DNA of 34,026 nucleotides from Specibacter cremeus (GTDB lineage Bacteria; Actinomycetota; Actinomycetes; Actinomycetales; Micrococcaceae): NCBI RefSeq assembly GCF_003946885.1, contig NZ_RWKQ01000005.1, positions 29,416 to 63,441 of the forward strand, read 5' to 3'. Shown piece by piece: positions 1 to 8,361 of this stretch (position 1 is its first letter; each line of letters starts with the position of its first letter). The notes under the pieces were generated by a model. It saw only the letters and a program-made list of their open reading frames with translations, ran no database searches and was not told where the DNA came from. The position numbers and the translations under genes were made by a program.

Positions 1-155
1 AGTCGTCTACCTCCGCTACCGCGTGGCGCGCGAACTTACGGACGTGTCGCGCCCGTAAGACGGTCGCTGAACGGGTCACGTGCCGTTGAAGGATGTCGGA
101 TCGCGATCGCTGCGCTTCCGCGACCACCCGATTCCCGTAGGACCCGCCCGCGAAA

Positions 156-424
156 ATGCCCGAGGAGAGGCTAAACGGTACATTCAGCACCTTGCCCGGA
201 CTCCTGATCGGATACGCGCGGGTATCCACCAACGACCACGACCTCACCGCCCAGAAAAACGCCCTGGCTGCTCTTGCGGTGACGCCGAAGAAGACGCCCA
301 CCGGCCAGGGCCGCACCGGCGCCAGCCGGGCACGGCCGGGACTGGGGGTGGGCGTGCCCGGGAGCCGCCTGGTGGCCGAGTCCAGTGTCAGGCCCGCGGG
401 CGACGCACCCTCGTGACCGTCAAC
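156..424 (+). pseudogene. Decayed N-terminal fragment of a serine recombinase (resolvase/invertase)
   Basis: The frame from 156 contains LLIGYARVST followed by DLTAQKNALAAL. This is the start of the catalytic domain of Tn3-type resolvases/invertases, with the nucleophile serine in the ARVST motif. Further on, GRTGASRARPGL resembles the family's GLTGTNRxRPGL, but the region between has lost its usual reading. After about 350 the frame no longer matches; bases near 397-424 look like the family's AGDTLVVTK segment in another frame. The rest of the catalytic domain and the DNA-binding domain are absent. I read it as a relic of a transposon or integrated element. The remainder of 1-669 shows no gene I can support. 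Confidence 0.6.
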
Positions 425-646
425 GAGTGGGGGCACCGAACCGCCGTCGACCGGCACCGATGTTCCCAACGTAGTTGGCACCCATGACGGTGTTCGATCC
501 GTTGCCATCAACGCGAGACCGGGTTGAGGCGCCAACGGGTGCCCAGGCACCATGGCAAACACCATGGCGAGGATGGCAGGGCCGAACGAAGGTGAGGCGA
601 GCCCGTGACGGTGCGTTGGGGCCGTGCGGTTGTTTGACACCGCCAC

Positions 647-666
647 ACCTTGCATCCACGCAAGGT
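647..666 (-). terminator. Small hairpin just past the pcrA stop codon
   Basis: accttgc (647-653) and gcaaggt (660-666) form a perfect 7-bp stem with a 6-base loop, four bases beyond the helicase stop on the minus strand. There is no T-run after it on that strand, so it would be a weak or Rho-assisted terminator at best. It could be a chance palindrome. Confidence 0.25.
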
Positions 667-669
667 TGA

Positions 670-3150
670 CTACGAGTCGACCTTCGTAAGCGGCGCGTAG
701 CGGAGCAGCAGCCGCTTCTCGCCGATGTCGAATTTCACCTTGGCCACGGCCTTGTCGCCGGCGCCCTCGACGGCCAGCACCGTGCCGTTGCCGAACGACG
801 TGTGGTTGACCTTGTCGCCGATCGCCACGGAGATGACCTCCTTCTGCGGTTGCACGCGCCCCGCCACGTTCCGCGACGACAGGCTCGCCGGCAACTGGCC
901 CGAATCGCGGCCACCCACGGCGGTGCCCGCCCCCCAATAGGACCCCGAGTACCGGCTGGACCCGAACCCGGGAGAGGCGGGGGCGATACGGTCGGTGCCC
1001 TCCCGCTTCCAGTCGATCAGCTCCGCCGGGACCTCGCCGATGAACTGGCTGGCCGGGTTGTACTGGCTCTGCCCCCACAGGCTGCGCACCTCGGACCGGG
1101 TCAGGTACAGCCGCTTCCGCGCCCGGGTCAGGCCGACGTAGGCCAGTCGCCGCTCCTCGGCCAGTTCCGACGGGTCCGCAGCCGAGCGGGCGTGCGGGAA
1201 GATCCCGTGTTCCATGCCGGTCAGGAACACCACCGGGAACTCGAGCCCCTTGGCCGTGTGCAGCGTCATGAGCGTGACGACACCCAGCCGCTTGGCCTCG
1301 GCGACCGCGGCCGCCGCGTCCTCGGCCGACCCGCCGGGCGCGTCCGGGATCTGGTCGGCGTCCGCCACCAGGGACACCTGTTCGAGGAAACCGCCCAGGG
1401 TCCCCTCAGGGTTGTCGCGCTCGTATTCGCGTACGACGGCGACCAGCTCGGCCAGGTTCTCCACCCGGGACTCGTCCTGCGGGTCCGAGCTCTTGCGCAG
1501 CGTCTCCAGGTAGCCGGTCTGCTCCAGCACGGCCTCCAGCGACGTCGCCGCGCCGGAGGACGCCGCCACCTCGGCCAGGTCCCCCATCATCTTCACGAAC
1601 GCGTTGACCGCGTTCAGCGAGCGCGTGGCCATGGCCGGGGCGTCCTCGGCCCGCTGCAGCGCCGCCCAGAAGGAGATCCGGTCCCGGTCGGCCAGCGCCG
1701 CCACCGCGCCCTCGGCCCGGTCCCCGATGCCGCGCTTGGGTTCGTTGAGCACCCGGCGCAGGTTGACGTCGTCGTCCGGGTTCACCAGCGCGCGCAGGTA
1801 GGCGAGTGCGTCCTTGATCTCCTTGCGCTCGTAGAAGCGCGTGCCGCCCACCACCCGATACGGCAGCCCCACCCGGACCAGGATGTCCTCGATGGCGCGC
1901 GACTGCGCGTTGGTGCGGTAGAAGATGGCCACATCGCCGGGCCGGATGTCCGTCTCGTCGGTGAGCCTGTCGATCTCCTCGGCGATGAACCGGGCCTCCT
2001 CGTGCTCGGATTCGGCCACGTAGCCGATGATCTTCTCGCCGTCGCCCTCGGCCGTCCACAGCCGCTTCGACGGCCGGTTCGGGTTGCGCGAGATCACCGC
2101 GTTGGCGGCGTTCAGGATGGTCTGGGTGGACCGGTAGTTCTGTTCCAGCTTGATGGTGCGCGCGTCCGGGTAGTCCTTCCCGAACTCCACGATGTTGCGG
2201 ATGTCGGCGCCGCGGAACGCGTAGATCGACTGGTCCGAGTCGCCCACCACGGTCAGCTCGGCCGGCGGGATGTCTGGATCTCGATGGGCTCGATCACCGG
2301 TGGTTGAGCTTGTCGGGATCTCGACGGGCTCGATCACCGACCCCCCGACAGGCTCGCTCACCGGCCCCCCGACGAGCTCCCGCACCAGCGCGTACTGGGC
2401 GTGGTTGGTGTCCTGGTATTCGTCGACGAGCACGTGCCGGAAGCGCCGCCGGTACGACTCGGCGATGCCCGGGAACGCGCGGAACATGAACACCGTCTGG
2501 GCGATCAGGTCGTCGAAGTCCATGGCGTTGGCCTGCCGCAGGCGGGTGTCGTACCCCTTGTACACCTCGGCGACGGCCGCCTCGACGGGGTCGGCGTGGT
2601 TGGCCGTGCCGGCGTACTCGTCGGCGTCGATGAGCTCGTTCTTCAACGCCGAGATCTTGTGCATGAGCGTCTTCGGGGGCGTCTTCTTCGGATCCAGGTC
2701 CAGCCCCTTGGCCACGAGCGTGATGAGCCGCAGCGAATCGGCGGAGTCGTAGATGGAGAAGTTCGTGTTCAGCCCGATGGTTTTGGCCTCACGCCGCAGG
2801 ATGCGCACGCAGGACGAGTGGAACGTGGAGATCCACATGTTCCTCGCCGGCTCGCCCACCAGCGCGCCGATGCGTTCGCGCATCTCCGCCGCGGCCTTGT
2901 TCGTGAAAGTGATGGCCAGGATCTGCCCCGGGTGCGCCCGCCCGGTGGCCAGCAGGTACGCGATCCGGTGGGTGAGCACGCGCGTCTTGCCCGACCCGGC
3001 GCCGGCGACGATCAGCAGCGGTGACCCGGCATGGGTGACGGCCGCCTCCTGTTCCGGGTTCAGTCCGGCCAGCAGGGCCCCGGCGTCCAGTTGGGCGGGA
3101 GCGGGGGCGGTTTTCGGCGCGCGCGCATAGGGGTCAAACAACATGTCCAT
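670..3150 (-). CDS. pcrA: ATP-dependent DNA helicase PcrA/UvrD1 (superfamily 1)
   Basis: An 826-residue 3'-5' DNA helicase of the UvrD/PcrA/Rep type, acting in nucleotide excision repair and removal of recombinase from DNA. The Q-motif LNPEQEAAV lies near residue 30, Walker A AGAGSGKT at 49-56, Walker B/DEAD-like VDEYQD at 242-247, and motif III GDSDQSIYAFRGA at 303-315. Late motifs include TLHTAKGLEFPVVF and VGLTRARKRLYL. The C-terminus carries the PcrA-type Tudor-like tail (GDKVNHTSFGNGTVLAVEG). Residues about 261-297, between motifs II and III, are an insertion encoded by dispersed palindromic repeats and rich in P, S, E and T; it stays in frame. GGTAGG lies 4 nt before the first ATG and 10 nt before the in-frame ATG of residue 3, so the start may be codon 3. 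Function is certain at family level. Confidence 0.95.
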   Translation of the reverse strand: MDMLFDPYARAPKTAPAPAQLDAGALLAGLNPEQEAAVTHAGSPLLIVAGAGSGKTRVLTHRIAYLLATGRAHPGQILAITFTNKAAAEMRERIGALVGEPARNMWISTFHSSCVRILRREAKTIGLNTNFSIYDSADSLRLITLVAKGLDLDPKKTPPKTLMHKISALKNELIDADEYAGTANHADPVEAAVAEVYKGYDTRLRQANAMDFDDLIAQTVFMFRAFPGIAESYRRRFRHVLVDEYQDTNHAQYALVRELVGGPVSEPVGGSVIEPVEIPTSSTTGDRAHRDPDIPPAELTVVGDSDQSIYAFRGADIRNIVEFGKDYPDARTIKLEQNYRSTQTILNAANAVISRNPNRPSKRLWTAEGDGEKIIGYVAESEHEEARFIAEEIDRLTDETDIRPGDVAIFYRTNAQSRAIEDILVRVGLPYRVVGGTRFYERKEIKDALAYLRALVNPDDDVNLRRVLNEPKRGIGDRAEGAVAALADRDRISFWAALQRAEDAPAMATRSLNAVNAFVKMMGDLAEVAASSGAATSLEAVLEQTGYLETLRKSSDPQDESRVENLAELVAVVREYERDNPEGTLGGFLEQVSLVADADQIPDAPGGSAEDAAAAVAEAKRLGVVTLMTLHTAKGLEFPVVFLTGMEHGIFPHARSAADPSELAEERRLAYVGLTRARKRLYLTRSEVRSLWGQSQYNPASQFIGEVPAELIDWKREGTDRIAPASPGFGSSRYSGSYWGAGTAVGGRDSGQLPASLSSRNVAGRVQPQKEVISVAIGDKVNHTSFGNGTVLAVEGAGDKAVAKVKFDIGEKRLLLRYAPLTKVDS
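2277..2379. repeat. Palindromic repeat cluster inside pcrA
   Basis: At least four units of the genome's dispersed repeat lie here: inverted units gatctcgatgggctcgatca (2277-) and gatctcgacgggctcgatca (2317-), a forward unit ggtggttgagcttgtcggga (from about 2299), and a further inverted unit cccgacaggctcgctcaccg (about 2343-2362). A partial unit follows at about 2366-2379. They match the units at 11605-11784 and are translated as part of the helicase. The insertion is a multiple of three and adds no stop codon. Confidence 0.85.
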
Positions 3151-3276
3151 GGTGCCTACCAGTCTAGTGACCGAGGGGCCCCGGGCGAGCGCAGCGAGCC
3201 CGGGGAGGGCACTGGACGCTAGTGACCCCCGGCAACCGGTCCGCGCCCGCCCGCGGCGAGTGCCGTCGTCGTGCGT

Positions 3277-4092
3277 CTACCGGCCGCGCAGGGCGGCGGC
3301 GAGGCTGTGGACGGCGGCGCCGGGGCCGGCGATGAACCAGTCGAGCTCGTTGACGCGGACGACGGCGGTGTCCCCGCCCGCCGCGCGCACGATCGCCTTC
3401 CCGGGCAGGAAGTCCCAGGGCGGGCAGCTGTGCTGGAACCAGGCGCCCAGCTCGCCCTGGGCGACGCGCCCGAGGTCGCAGGAGCCGGAGCCGAGCATGC
3501 GCAAGGTGGCCGGCAGCACGGCGGCCCGGTGCCACGGGGCGGCGGCGCGCTCCTGGGCGAGCCAGCCGGGGTGGATGTAGGTGCCGGCGCTCAATTGGTC
3601 GATCGCGCGGTCGTCGACGGCGACGGGCGCGCCGTTGAGCGTGGCGGGCAGGTCGCGGCCGCCCAGCCACAGCCTGTCCTCCTGCGGCTGGTGCACGGCA
3701 CCGAGGATGACGTCCGCATCAAGGTCCGGGTCGCCGTCCACGAGCGCCAGCGCCGAGCACCAGTACGACGATCCGGAGAAGAAGTTGAATGTGCCGTCCA
3801 CGGGGTCGACCACCCAGGTCCGGCCGGAGCTGCCCGCCGCGTTGGCGCCCTCCTCGCCGACGATGGCGTCCCGGGGGCGGGTGCGGCGCAGCTGCCCGAG
3901 CACGTAGGCCTCGGCCGCGCGGTCGGCGGCCGTGACGACGTCGGCCACGTTCGTCTTGCGTTCGGCGCTCAGCCCGCGGCCGCGCATCTCCAGGGCGAGC
4001 CCGGCGGCGTTGCGGACCAGCGCCGCGGCGAGGTCGGCATCGCTGAGGGCGGGATCAAGGGCGGGGTCAAGGGCGGTTCCGGTGGCGGGCAC
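3277..4092 (-). CDS. Inositol monophosphatase-family phosphatase (possibly histidinol-phosphatase)
   Basis: A 271-residue Mg-dependent, Li-sensitive-type phosphatase. The metal-binding motifs of the family are present: IVGEEG (glutamate of the first motif), WVVDPVDGTFNF (the DPxDGT signature) and, toward the C-terminus, PPWDFLPGKAIVRAAGG (the PWD...A/GG signature). Length is normal for the family. The N-terminus has a short duplicated stretch (DPALDPAL), encoded by a tandem repeat in the DNA. Members act on myo-inositol-1-phosphate, histidinol phosphate (HisN) or PAP. Neighbouring genes do not decide which, so no gene symbol is given. It reads in the same direction as pcrA with 126 bp between them. 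Confidence 0.85.
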   Translation of the reverse strand: MPATGTALDPALDPALSDADLAAALVRNAAGLALEMRGRGLSAERKTNVADVVTAADRAAEAYVLGQLRRTRPRDAIVGEEGANAAGSSGRTWVVDPVDGTFNFFSGSSYWCSALALVDGDPDLDADVILGAVHQPQEDRLWLGGRDLPATLNGAPVAVDDRAIDQLSAGTYIHPGWLAQERAAAPWHRAAVLPATLRMLGSGSCDLGRVAQGELGAWFQHSCPPWDFLPGKAIVRAAGGDTAVVRVNELDWFIAGPGAAVHSLAAALRGR

Positions 4093-4148
4093 ACGACCAC
4101 TCTAGATGGACAGTGCGTGCCGCGTGCCACTCCCGGGTACACACTTGA

Positions 4149-4199
4149 TTCCTCGCCAAGTGCGGGTGTTGGGCGCGCGCACCCGCACTTGGTGAGGAT
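4149..4199. repeat. Long imperfect inverted repeat between divergent genes
   Basis: The left arm ttcctcgccaagtgcgggtg (4149-4168) and right arm cacccgcacttggtgaggat (4180-4199) pair over about 20 bp. There is one G-U-type mismatch and one at the base, with an 11-base GC-rich apex. It lies upstream of both the phosphatase gene (minus) and the membrane-protein gene (plus), so a terminator role is unlikely. It could be an operator for a large dimer or tetramer, an RNA hairpin, or a mobile palindromic repeat distinct from the ggttgagcttgtcgaga family. Confidence 0.6.
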
Positions 4200-4256
4200 T
4201 GAACGCATGATGCGCCGCCACCCTGGTCACCGGACCGTGGATGGGATAATGGCGGC

Positions 4257-4916
4257 ATGTCCAAAACCCCCGCCCAACGCGCCCGGAAGCACGGCGCCGC
4301 CGCCGTGCCCATGAACCAGGCGACGGCGCGCACGCCGCAGCGGGCACAGGGCAACGCGAACCTGATCCTCATCGCCGCGTCCGTGGCCACCGCGTTCCTG
4401 TTCGCCTATTTCCACCTGCTGACGCTGAACCAGATGACGCAGCTGTCCGGCGGGCTGGCCATGCCGGATTCACTGTACGGCGGGTTCGATCCGGCGTACG
4501 TGGAGTCGGTGCGCCATGCCATGAACGCCGACGCCCTGGGCCAGCTGCAGTTCGTGCACAAGACGGCCGGCACACTGTTCCCGCTGATCTTCGCGTTCAC
4601 GGCCATGACACTCGTGGCCACGCAGGTCGCGCGCAAGCCGCTGCGCTGGGCGTTGTGGGCGCCGCCGATGCTGTTCGCCATCGTCCAGCTGTGGGCGAAC
4701 GTGGCCATCGACACCATGCTCGGGGCGGCCACATTGACGGAGGGAGCCGTGACGCTGGCATCCGTCCTGGTGGTGCTGTCCTGGGTGTTGCTGGCGCTCT
4801 CGCTCGCGGGAATCGTCGTGGCGCTGGTCTTGGGGCGCCGTCGTCGTCGTCCGGTGCGGCCCCGTCCGGTCCAGCCCAGTCCGGTCCCGCGCACGGGCGG
4901 CGACCCGGTACAGTAG
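4257..4916 (+). CDS. Four-helix membrane protein of unknown function
   Basis: A 219-residue protein that I do not recognise by family. A charged, Ala/Gln-rich N-terminus (about 1-33) is followed by hydrophobic segments near 35-57 (LILIAASVATAFLFAYF), 106-125, 130-151 and 168-193 (VLVVLSWVLLALSLAGIVV). A loop of about 48 residues between helices 1 and 2 probably faces the outside. The C-terminal tail (about 194-219) is rich in Arg and Pro and probably cytoplasmic. The start at 4257 has no strong Shine-Dalgarno sequence. It stands alone between the phosphatase (divergent) and the tRNA gene (same strand). Confidence 0.65.
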   Translation: MSKTPAQRARKHGAAAVPMNQATARTPQRAQGNANLILIAASVATAFLFAYFHLLTLNQMTQLSGGLAMPDSLYGGFDPAYVESVRHAMNADALGQLQFVHKTAGTLFPLIFAFTAMTLVATQVARKPLRWALWAPPMLFAIVQLWANVAIDTMLGAATLTEGAVTLASVLVVLSWVLLALSLAGIVVALVLGRRRRRPVRPRPVQPSPVPRTGGDPVQ

Positions 4917-4941
4917 GTACGGCACGTTTCACCGCGTGCAC

Positions 4942-5015
4942 GCGTGAGTAGCTCAGCAGGATAGAGCGTCCCTCTCCTAAAGGGAAGGTCGCGGGTTCGA
5001 ATCCCGCCTCGCGCA
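4942..5015 (+). tRNA. tRNA-Arg (anticodon CCT)
   Basis: A complete 74-nt cloverleaf. The acceptor arms gcgtgag and ctcgcgc pair with one G-U. The D-arm is gctc...gagc. The anticodon stem tccct/aggga encloses the loop ctCCTaa, with the anticodon at 4976-4978. The T-arm is gcggg-ttcgaat-cccgc and the discriminator base is A. CCA is not encoded. It decodes AGG, a rare arginine codon in high-GC genomes. There is no sign of an integrated element attached to its 3' end in this window. Confidence 0.96.
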
Positions 5016-5060
5016 CAATACAACCCGCCACCAGCGCGACCACGCGCCGAAGGAAACCAC

Positions 5061-5969
5061 GTGAGCGCTCAGGTCCCCGCAGCCGTCGCTGCAGGGTCCG
5101 CGGGCCGCGGTGCGGCCGCCTCCCTCACCTGTTCGGCCCTGTTCGCGGCCATCTTCCTCATCGCCGGGCTGTTGCACGGCTGGGGGCCGGAGGAGGTGTT
5201 CGGCTGGCGCGTGGTGCTCACTCTGCCAACCCTGCTGCTGGTGCTGCCCTGGTTCCGGTGGGGCCGGGCCGAATTGGCGCGCGTCCTGCACCGCATCCGC
5301 ACGAAGCCTGCACTTGTCCCGGTGGGCCTGCTCGCTGCCGCCCTGGTGGGCGTGCAGCTGTGGCTGTTCATGTGGGCCCCGCTGCACGGCATGGCGTTGT
5401 CCGTGTCGTTCGGCTACTTCCTGCTGCCGCTGGCCATGGTGCTGGTGGGACGGTTCCTGTTCGGCGAGAAGCTGGGCCTGTGGCGCACGCTCGCCGTCGC
5501 GGCCGCCGCCTTGGGCGTGCTGCACCAGACGCTGTCCGCCGGCGGGCTGGCGTGGCCCACGCTCGTGGTGTGCCTGGGCTATCCGGTCTACTTCGTGCTG
5601 CGCGCCAAGATCGGCTTTGACACGCTCGGCGCGTTCGCCGCCGAGCTTCTCGCGCTGCTGCCGCTGGGGTTGTACTTCATCCTGGCCGGGCCGCACGGTG
5701 TGCACGGCACGGCAGGCCCGGGCGGCTACGTGGCGGTGTGGTCGATCGGGGTGCTCGGCGCCTTCGCCATGATCCTGTACCTGCTGGCCAGCCGGCTCAT
5801 GCCGCTCTCGCTGTTCGGGCTGCTCGGCTACGTGGAACCGGTGCTGCTGGTGGCCGTGGCCGTCGCCCTCGGGGAGGCCCTGGAGCCGTCCGCGCTGCTG
5901 ACCTACCTGCCCATCGCCGGCGCCCTGGTGCTGCTCGCCGTCGACGGTTTCGTCCAGGCCCGCCGGTAG
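5061..5969 (+). CDS. rarD: EamA/RarD-like permease (drug/metabolite transporter superfamily)
   Basis: A 302-residue, about ten-helix membrane protein made of two EamA repeats. The stretch GYFLLPLAMVLVGRFLFGEK in the first half is characteristic of RarD relatives, as is the aromatic segment LWLFMWAPLHG just before it. The substrate is unknown; RarD was first linked to chloramphenicol sensitivity and homologues move small metabolites. The GTG start at 5061 has GAAGGA six bases upstream. The tRNA gene ends 45 bp earlier. The following Nudix gene starts one base after this stop codon, so the two are probably translated together. Confidence 0.85.
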   Translation: MSAQVPAAVAAGSAGRGAAASLTCSALFAAIFLIAGLLHGWGPEEVFGWRVVLTLPTLLLVLPWFRWGRAELARVLHRIRTKPALVPVGLLAAALVGVQLWLFMWAPLHGMALSVSFGYFLLPLAMVLVGRFLFGEKLGLWRTLAVAAAALGVLHQTLSAGGLAWPTLVVCLGYPVYFVLRAKIGFDTLGAFAAELLALLPLGLYFILAGPHGVHGTAGPGGYVAVWSIGVLGAFAMILYLLASRLMPLSLFGLLGYVEPVLLVAVAVALGEALEPSALLTYLPIAGALVLLAVDGFVQARR

Positions 5970-5970
5970 C

Positions 5971-6390
5971 ATGGAGGGTGTGAAAAACGTCCTGAAGGTC
6001 TCCGCCGTCTGCCTCTACAACCCGGCCGGGGAACTGCTCACCGTACGCAAGAACGGCACTTCCAAGTTCATGCACCCCGGCGGGAAGCCGGAACCGGGCG
6101 AATCCGCCGTGGCGGCGGCCGCGCGCGAGCTGCTCGAGGAGACCGGGCTGGCCGTGTCCGTGGACGAGCTGGAGCTGCTGGGGGTGTGGACGGCCGCCGC
6201 CGCGAACGAGGTGGACACCGACATCGAGGCGACCGTGTTCACGGCCGCCGGCGTCTGGGATCCGTCCGCAGTGAGCGCTGCGGCGGAGATCGCCGAGCTG
6301 CGCTGGCTGGACCCCGCGGCGGCACATTCCCACGACGACCTGGCCCCGCTGCTGACCGAGCACGTACTTCCCGCCCTGCGCGCCTCCTGA
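5971..6390 (+). CDS. Nudix hydrolase
   Basis: A 139-residue protein with a full Nudix box. It starts at GGKPEPGESAVAAAARELLE and continues with ETGLAV, matching Gx5Ex7REUxEExGU. It would hydrolyse a nucleoside diphosphate linked to another group, with Mg2+; the substrate cannot be told from sequence. The ATG at 5971 follows the rarD stop by one base and has no Shine-Dalgarno sequence of its own, which suggests translational coupling. GTG at 5980 is an alternative start but GGAGG lies too close to it. The gene converges with the ABC exporter, leaving 17 bp and no visible terminator. Confidence 0.88.
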   Translation: MEGVKNVLKVSAVCLYNPAGELLTVRKNGTSKFMHPGGKPEPGESAVAAAARELLEETGLAVSVDELELLGVWTAAAANEVDTDIEATVFTAAGVWDPSAVSAAAEIAELRWLDPAAAHSHDDLAPLLTEHVLPALRAS

Positions 6391-6407
6391 TCCCTCCGGC
6401 GTGCGCC

Positions 6408-8300
6408 TCAGTTGTCCCGGGCCTCCGTGACGGCCGCCACCGCCTGGGCGAACTGGGTCCGGTGCAGTTCCGCGTAGCGCCCGCCGACGGCTATCAGGTC
6501 GTCGTGCGTGCCGCGTTCCACGATCCGCCCTCCCTCGACCACCAGGATGACGTCGGCGGAGCGGATCGTGGAGAGCCGGTGCGCGATGACGATGGCGGTG
6601 CGCCCCTCGAGCGCCTCGGTCAGCGCCGCCTGGACCGCGGCCTCGTTCGTGGAGTCCAGCGCCGCCGTCGCCTCATCCAGGATGACCACGGCCGGCTGGA
6701 CGAGGAGCAGCCGGGCGATGGTGAGCCGCTGCCGCTCGCCGCCGGAGAGCCGGTAGCCGCGCTCCCCCACCACCGTGTCCAGCCCGTCCGGCAGCGCCCT
6801 GGCGAACTCCTCCAGCCGGGCGCGCTGGAGCACATCCCAGATCTGCGCATCCGTCGCGTCCGGCTTGGCCAGGCGCAGGTTGGAGCCGATCGACTCGTGG
6901 AACAGGTGCCCGTCCTGGGTGACCATGCCGATGCCGGCCCGGAGTCCGTCGAAGCTGAGGTCGCGCACGTCCACCCCGCCCACCCGCACCGCCCCGGCGT
7001 CGACGTCGTACAGCCGCGACAGCAGCTGGGCGATGGTCGACTTGCCCGCGCCGGAGGATCCCACCAGCGCAATGGTCTGGCCGGGGTCGGCCCGGAACGA
7101 GATGCCGTGCAGCACCTGCTCGCCGCCGCGCGTGTCCAGCACGGCCACGTCCTCCAGCGAGGCGAGCGACACCTTGTCCGCCGACGGGTAGGCGAACCGC
7201 ACATCGTCGAACTCGACGCCCAGCGGCCCGGCCGGCAGCGGGGTGGGCTCCGGCTTCTCCTGGATCAGCGGCTTCAGGTCGAGGATCTCGAACACCCGGT
7301 CGAAGCTGACCAGCGCGCTCATGATGTCCACGCGGGCGTTGGCCAGCGCGGTCAGCGGCGCGTACAGGCGGGTCAACAGCAGGGCAAGCACGACGACGTC
7401 GCCGGCGTTGAGCGTGCCGGCGATGGCCAGGTAGCCGCCCAAGCCGTAGACGAGCGCGAGCGCCAGCGAGGAGACGAGCATCAGCGCGGTGAAGAACACG
7501 AATTGCATGACGGCCGTGCGGACGCCGATGTCGCGGACCCGGTTGGCGCGGGCGGCGAACTCGCGGGACTCGTCGCGGGGCCGGCCGAACAGCTTCACCA
7601 GGGTGGCGCCGGGGGCGGAGAAACGCTCGGTCATCTGCGTGCTCATGTCCGCGTTCAGGTTCGCGGACTCGCGGCGCATGGATGCCAGCCGGGAGCCAAA
7701 GCGCCGGGCCGGGATGAGGAAGATGGGCAGCAGCACGATGGCCAGGACCGTGACCAGCCACGACGTGTTCAGCATGACGATGAGCGTCAGGACCAGGGCA
7801 ACGACGTTGGAGACGATGCCGGAGAGCGTGCCGCTGAACGCCTGCTGGGCGCCGATGACGTCACTGTTGAGCCGGCTGACCAGGGCGCCGGTGCGGGTCC
7901 GGGTGAAGAACGCGATGGGCATGCGTTGGACGTGGTCGAACACGGCCGTGCGCAGGTCCAGGATGACGCGTTCGCCCAGGTTGGCCGAGATCCACCGGAT
8001 GACCAGGCTCAGCCCGGCGTCGAGCACGGCCACGGCGGCGATCAGCAGGGCCAGGTTGATGACCACCTGGGCGCCGGTCTTGGCGACGATGGCGTTCACC
8101 ACCTGGCCGGCCAACACCGGCGTGGCGACGGCCAGCACGGCCGAGCACACGGACAGCACCACGAACACGGCCAGCTTGCCGGCGTACGGTTTCGCGAAGC
8201 CCAGGGTCCGCCGCGGCGTGTCCTTGGCGATGCCGCTGCTGCTCTTGTCGGAGCGCATGCTGCTCCACAGCGAGCTCCAGGCGGCGCCTTCCATGCTCAT
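6408..8300 (-). CDS. ABC exporter, fused membrane and ATPase domains
   Basis: A 630-residue half-transporter that should work as a dimer. The N-terminal part (about 40-330) has six membrane helices of the type 1 exporter fold, with the coupling-helix region AFFTRTRTGALVSRLNSDV. The C-terminal ATPase has Walker A GSSGAGKST, signature LSGGERQR, Walker B VVILDEATAALD and the H-loop AHRLST, all intact. The family covers lipid, peptide and drug exporters (MsbA/LmrA type); the cargo is not known. ATG at 8300 has AGAGGA about six bases upstream. A second in-frame ATG follows two codons later. No partner half-transporter is adjacent, so a homodimer is likely. Confidence 0.92.
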   Translation of the reverse strand: MSMEGAAWSSLWSSMRSDKSSSGIAKDTPRRTLGFAKPYAGKLAVFVVLSVCSAVLAVATPVLAGQVVNAIVAKTGAQVVINLALLIAAVAVLDAGLSLVIRWISANLGERVILDLRTAVFDHVQRMPIAFFTRTRTGALVSRLNSDVIGAQQAFSGTLSGIVSNVVALVLTLIVMLNTSWLVTVLAIVLLPIFLIPARRFGSRLASMRRESANLNADMSTQMTERFSAPGATLVKLFGRPRDESREFAARANRVRDIGVRTAVMQFVFFTALMLVSSLALALVYGLGGYLAIAGTLNAGDVVVLALLLTRLYAPLTALANARVDIMSALVSFDRVFEILDLKPLIQEKPEPTPLPAGPLGVEFDDVRFAYPSADKVSLASLEDVAVLDTRGGEQVLHGISFRADPGQTIALVGSSGAGKSTIAQLLSRLYDVDAGAVRVGGVDVRDLSFDGLRAGIGMVTQDGHLFHESIGSNLRLAKPDATDAQIWDVLQRARLEEFARALPDGLDTVVGERGYRLSGGERQRLTIARLLLVQPAVVILDEATAALDSTNEAAVQAALTEALEGRTAIVIAHRLSTIRSADVILVVEGGRIVERGTHDDLIAVGGRYAELHRTQFAQAVAAVTEARDN

Positions 8301-8361
8301 GGGGGTCCTCTTTCACGGTCGGTGGGGGCAAACGTCAATCCTACGCCCCGGCGCCGCCGTG

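Noticed and set aside
2-58. A short open frame running in from the left edge and ending in TAA (ends ...RELTDVSRP).
   Set aside because: Eighteen codons with no recognisable motif are not enough to call the end of a gene.
300-560. Minus-strand frame with a stretch like AGLTLDSATRRLPGTPT, resembling a bacterial Ig-like repeat.
   Set aside because: It overlaps the resolvase relic on the other strand, has no start, and only this short stretch matches; probably chance in GC-rich DNA.
802-2307. Long plus-strand open frame opposite pcrA.
   Set aside because: Shadow of the helicase's codon bias; Arg/His/Gly-rich with no domain.
4942-5015. tRNA-Arg as an insertion site for an island.
   Set aside because: No repeat of its 3' end is found in the window and both neighbours look like ordinary chromosomal genes.
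4406-5972. Minus-strand frames including segments like GGIRTRDLPF and RRDSNPRPSL.
   Set aside because: These are the translated complement of the tRNA gene, a well-known false protein signature, joined to shadows of the membrane protein and rarD.
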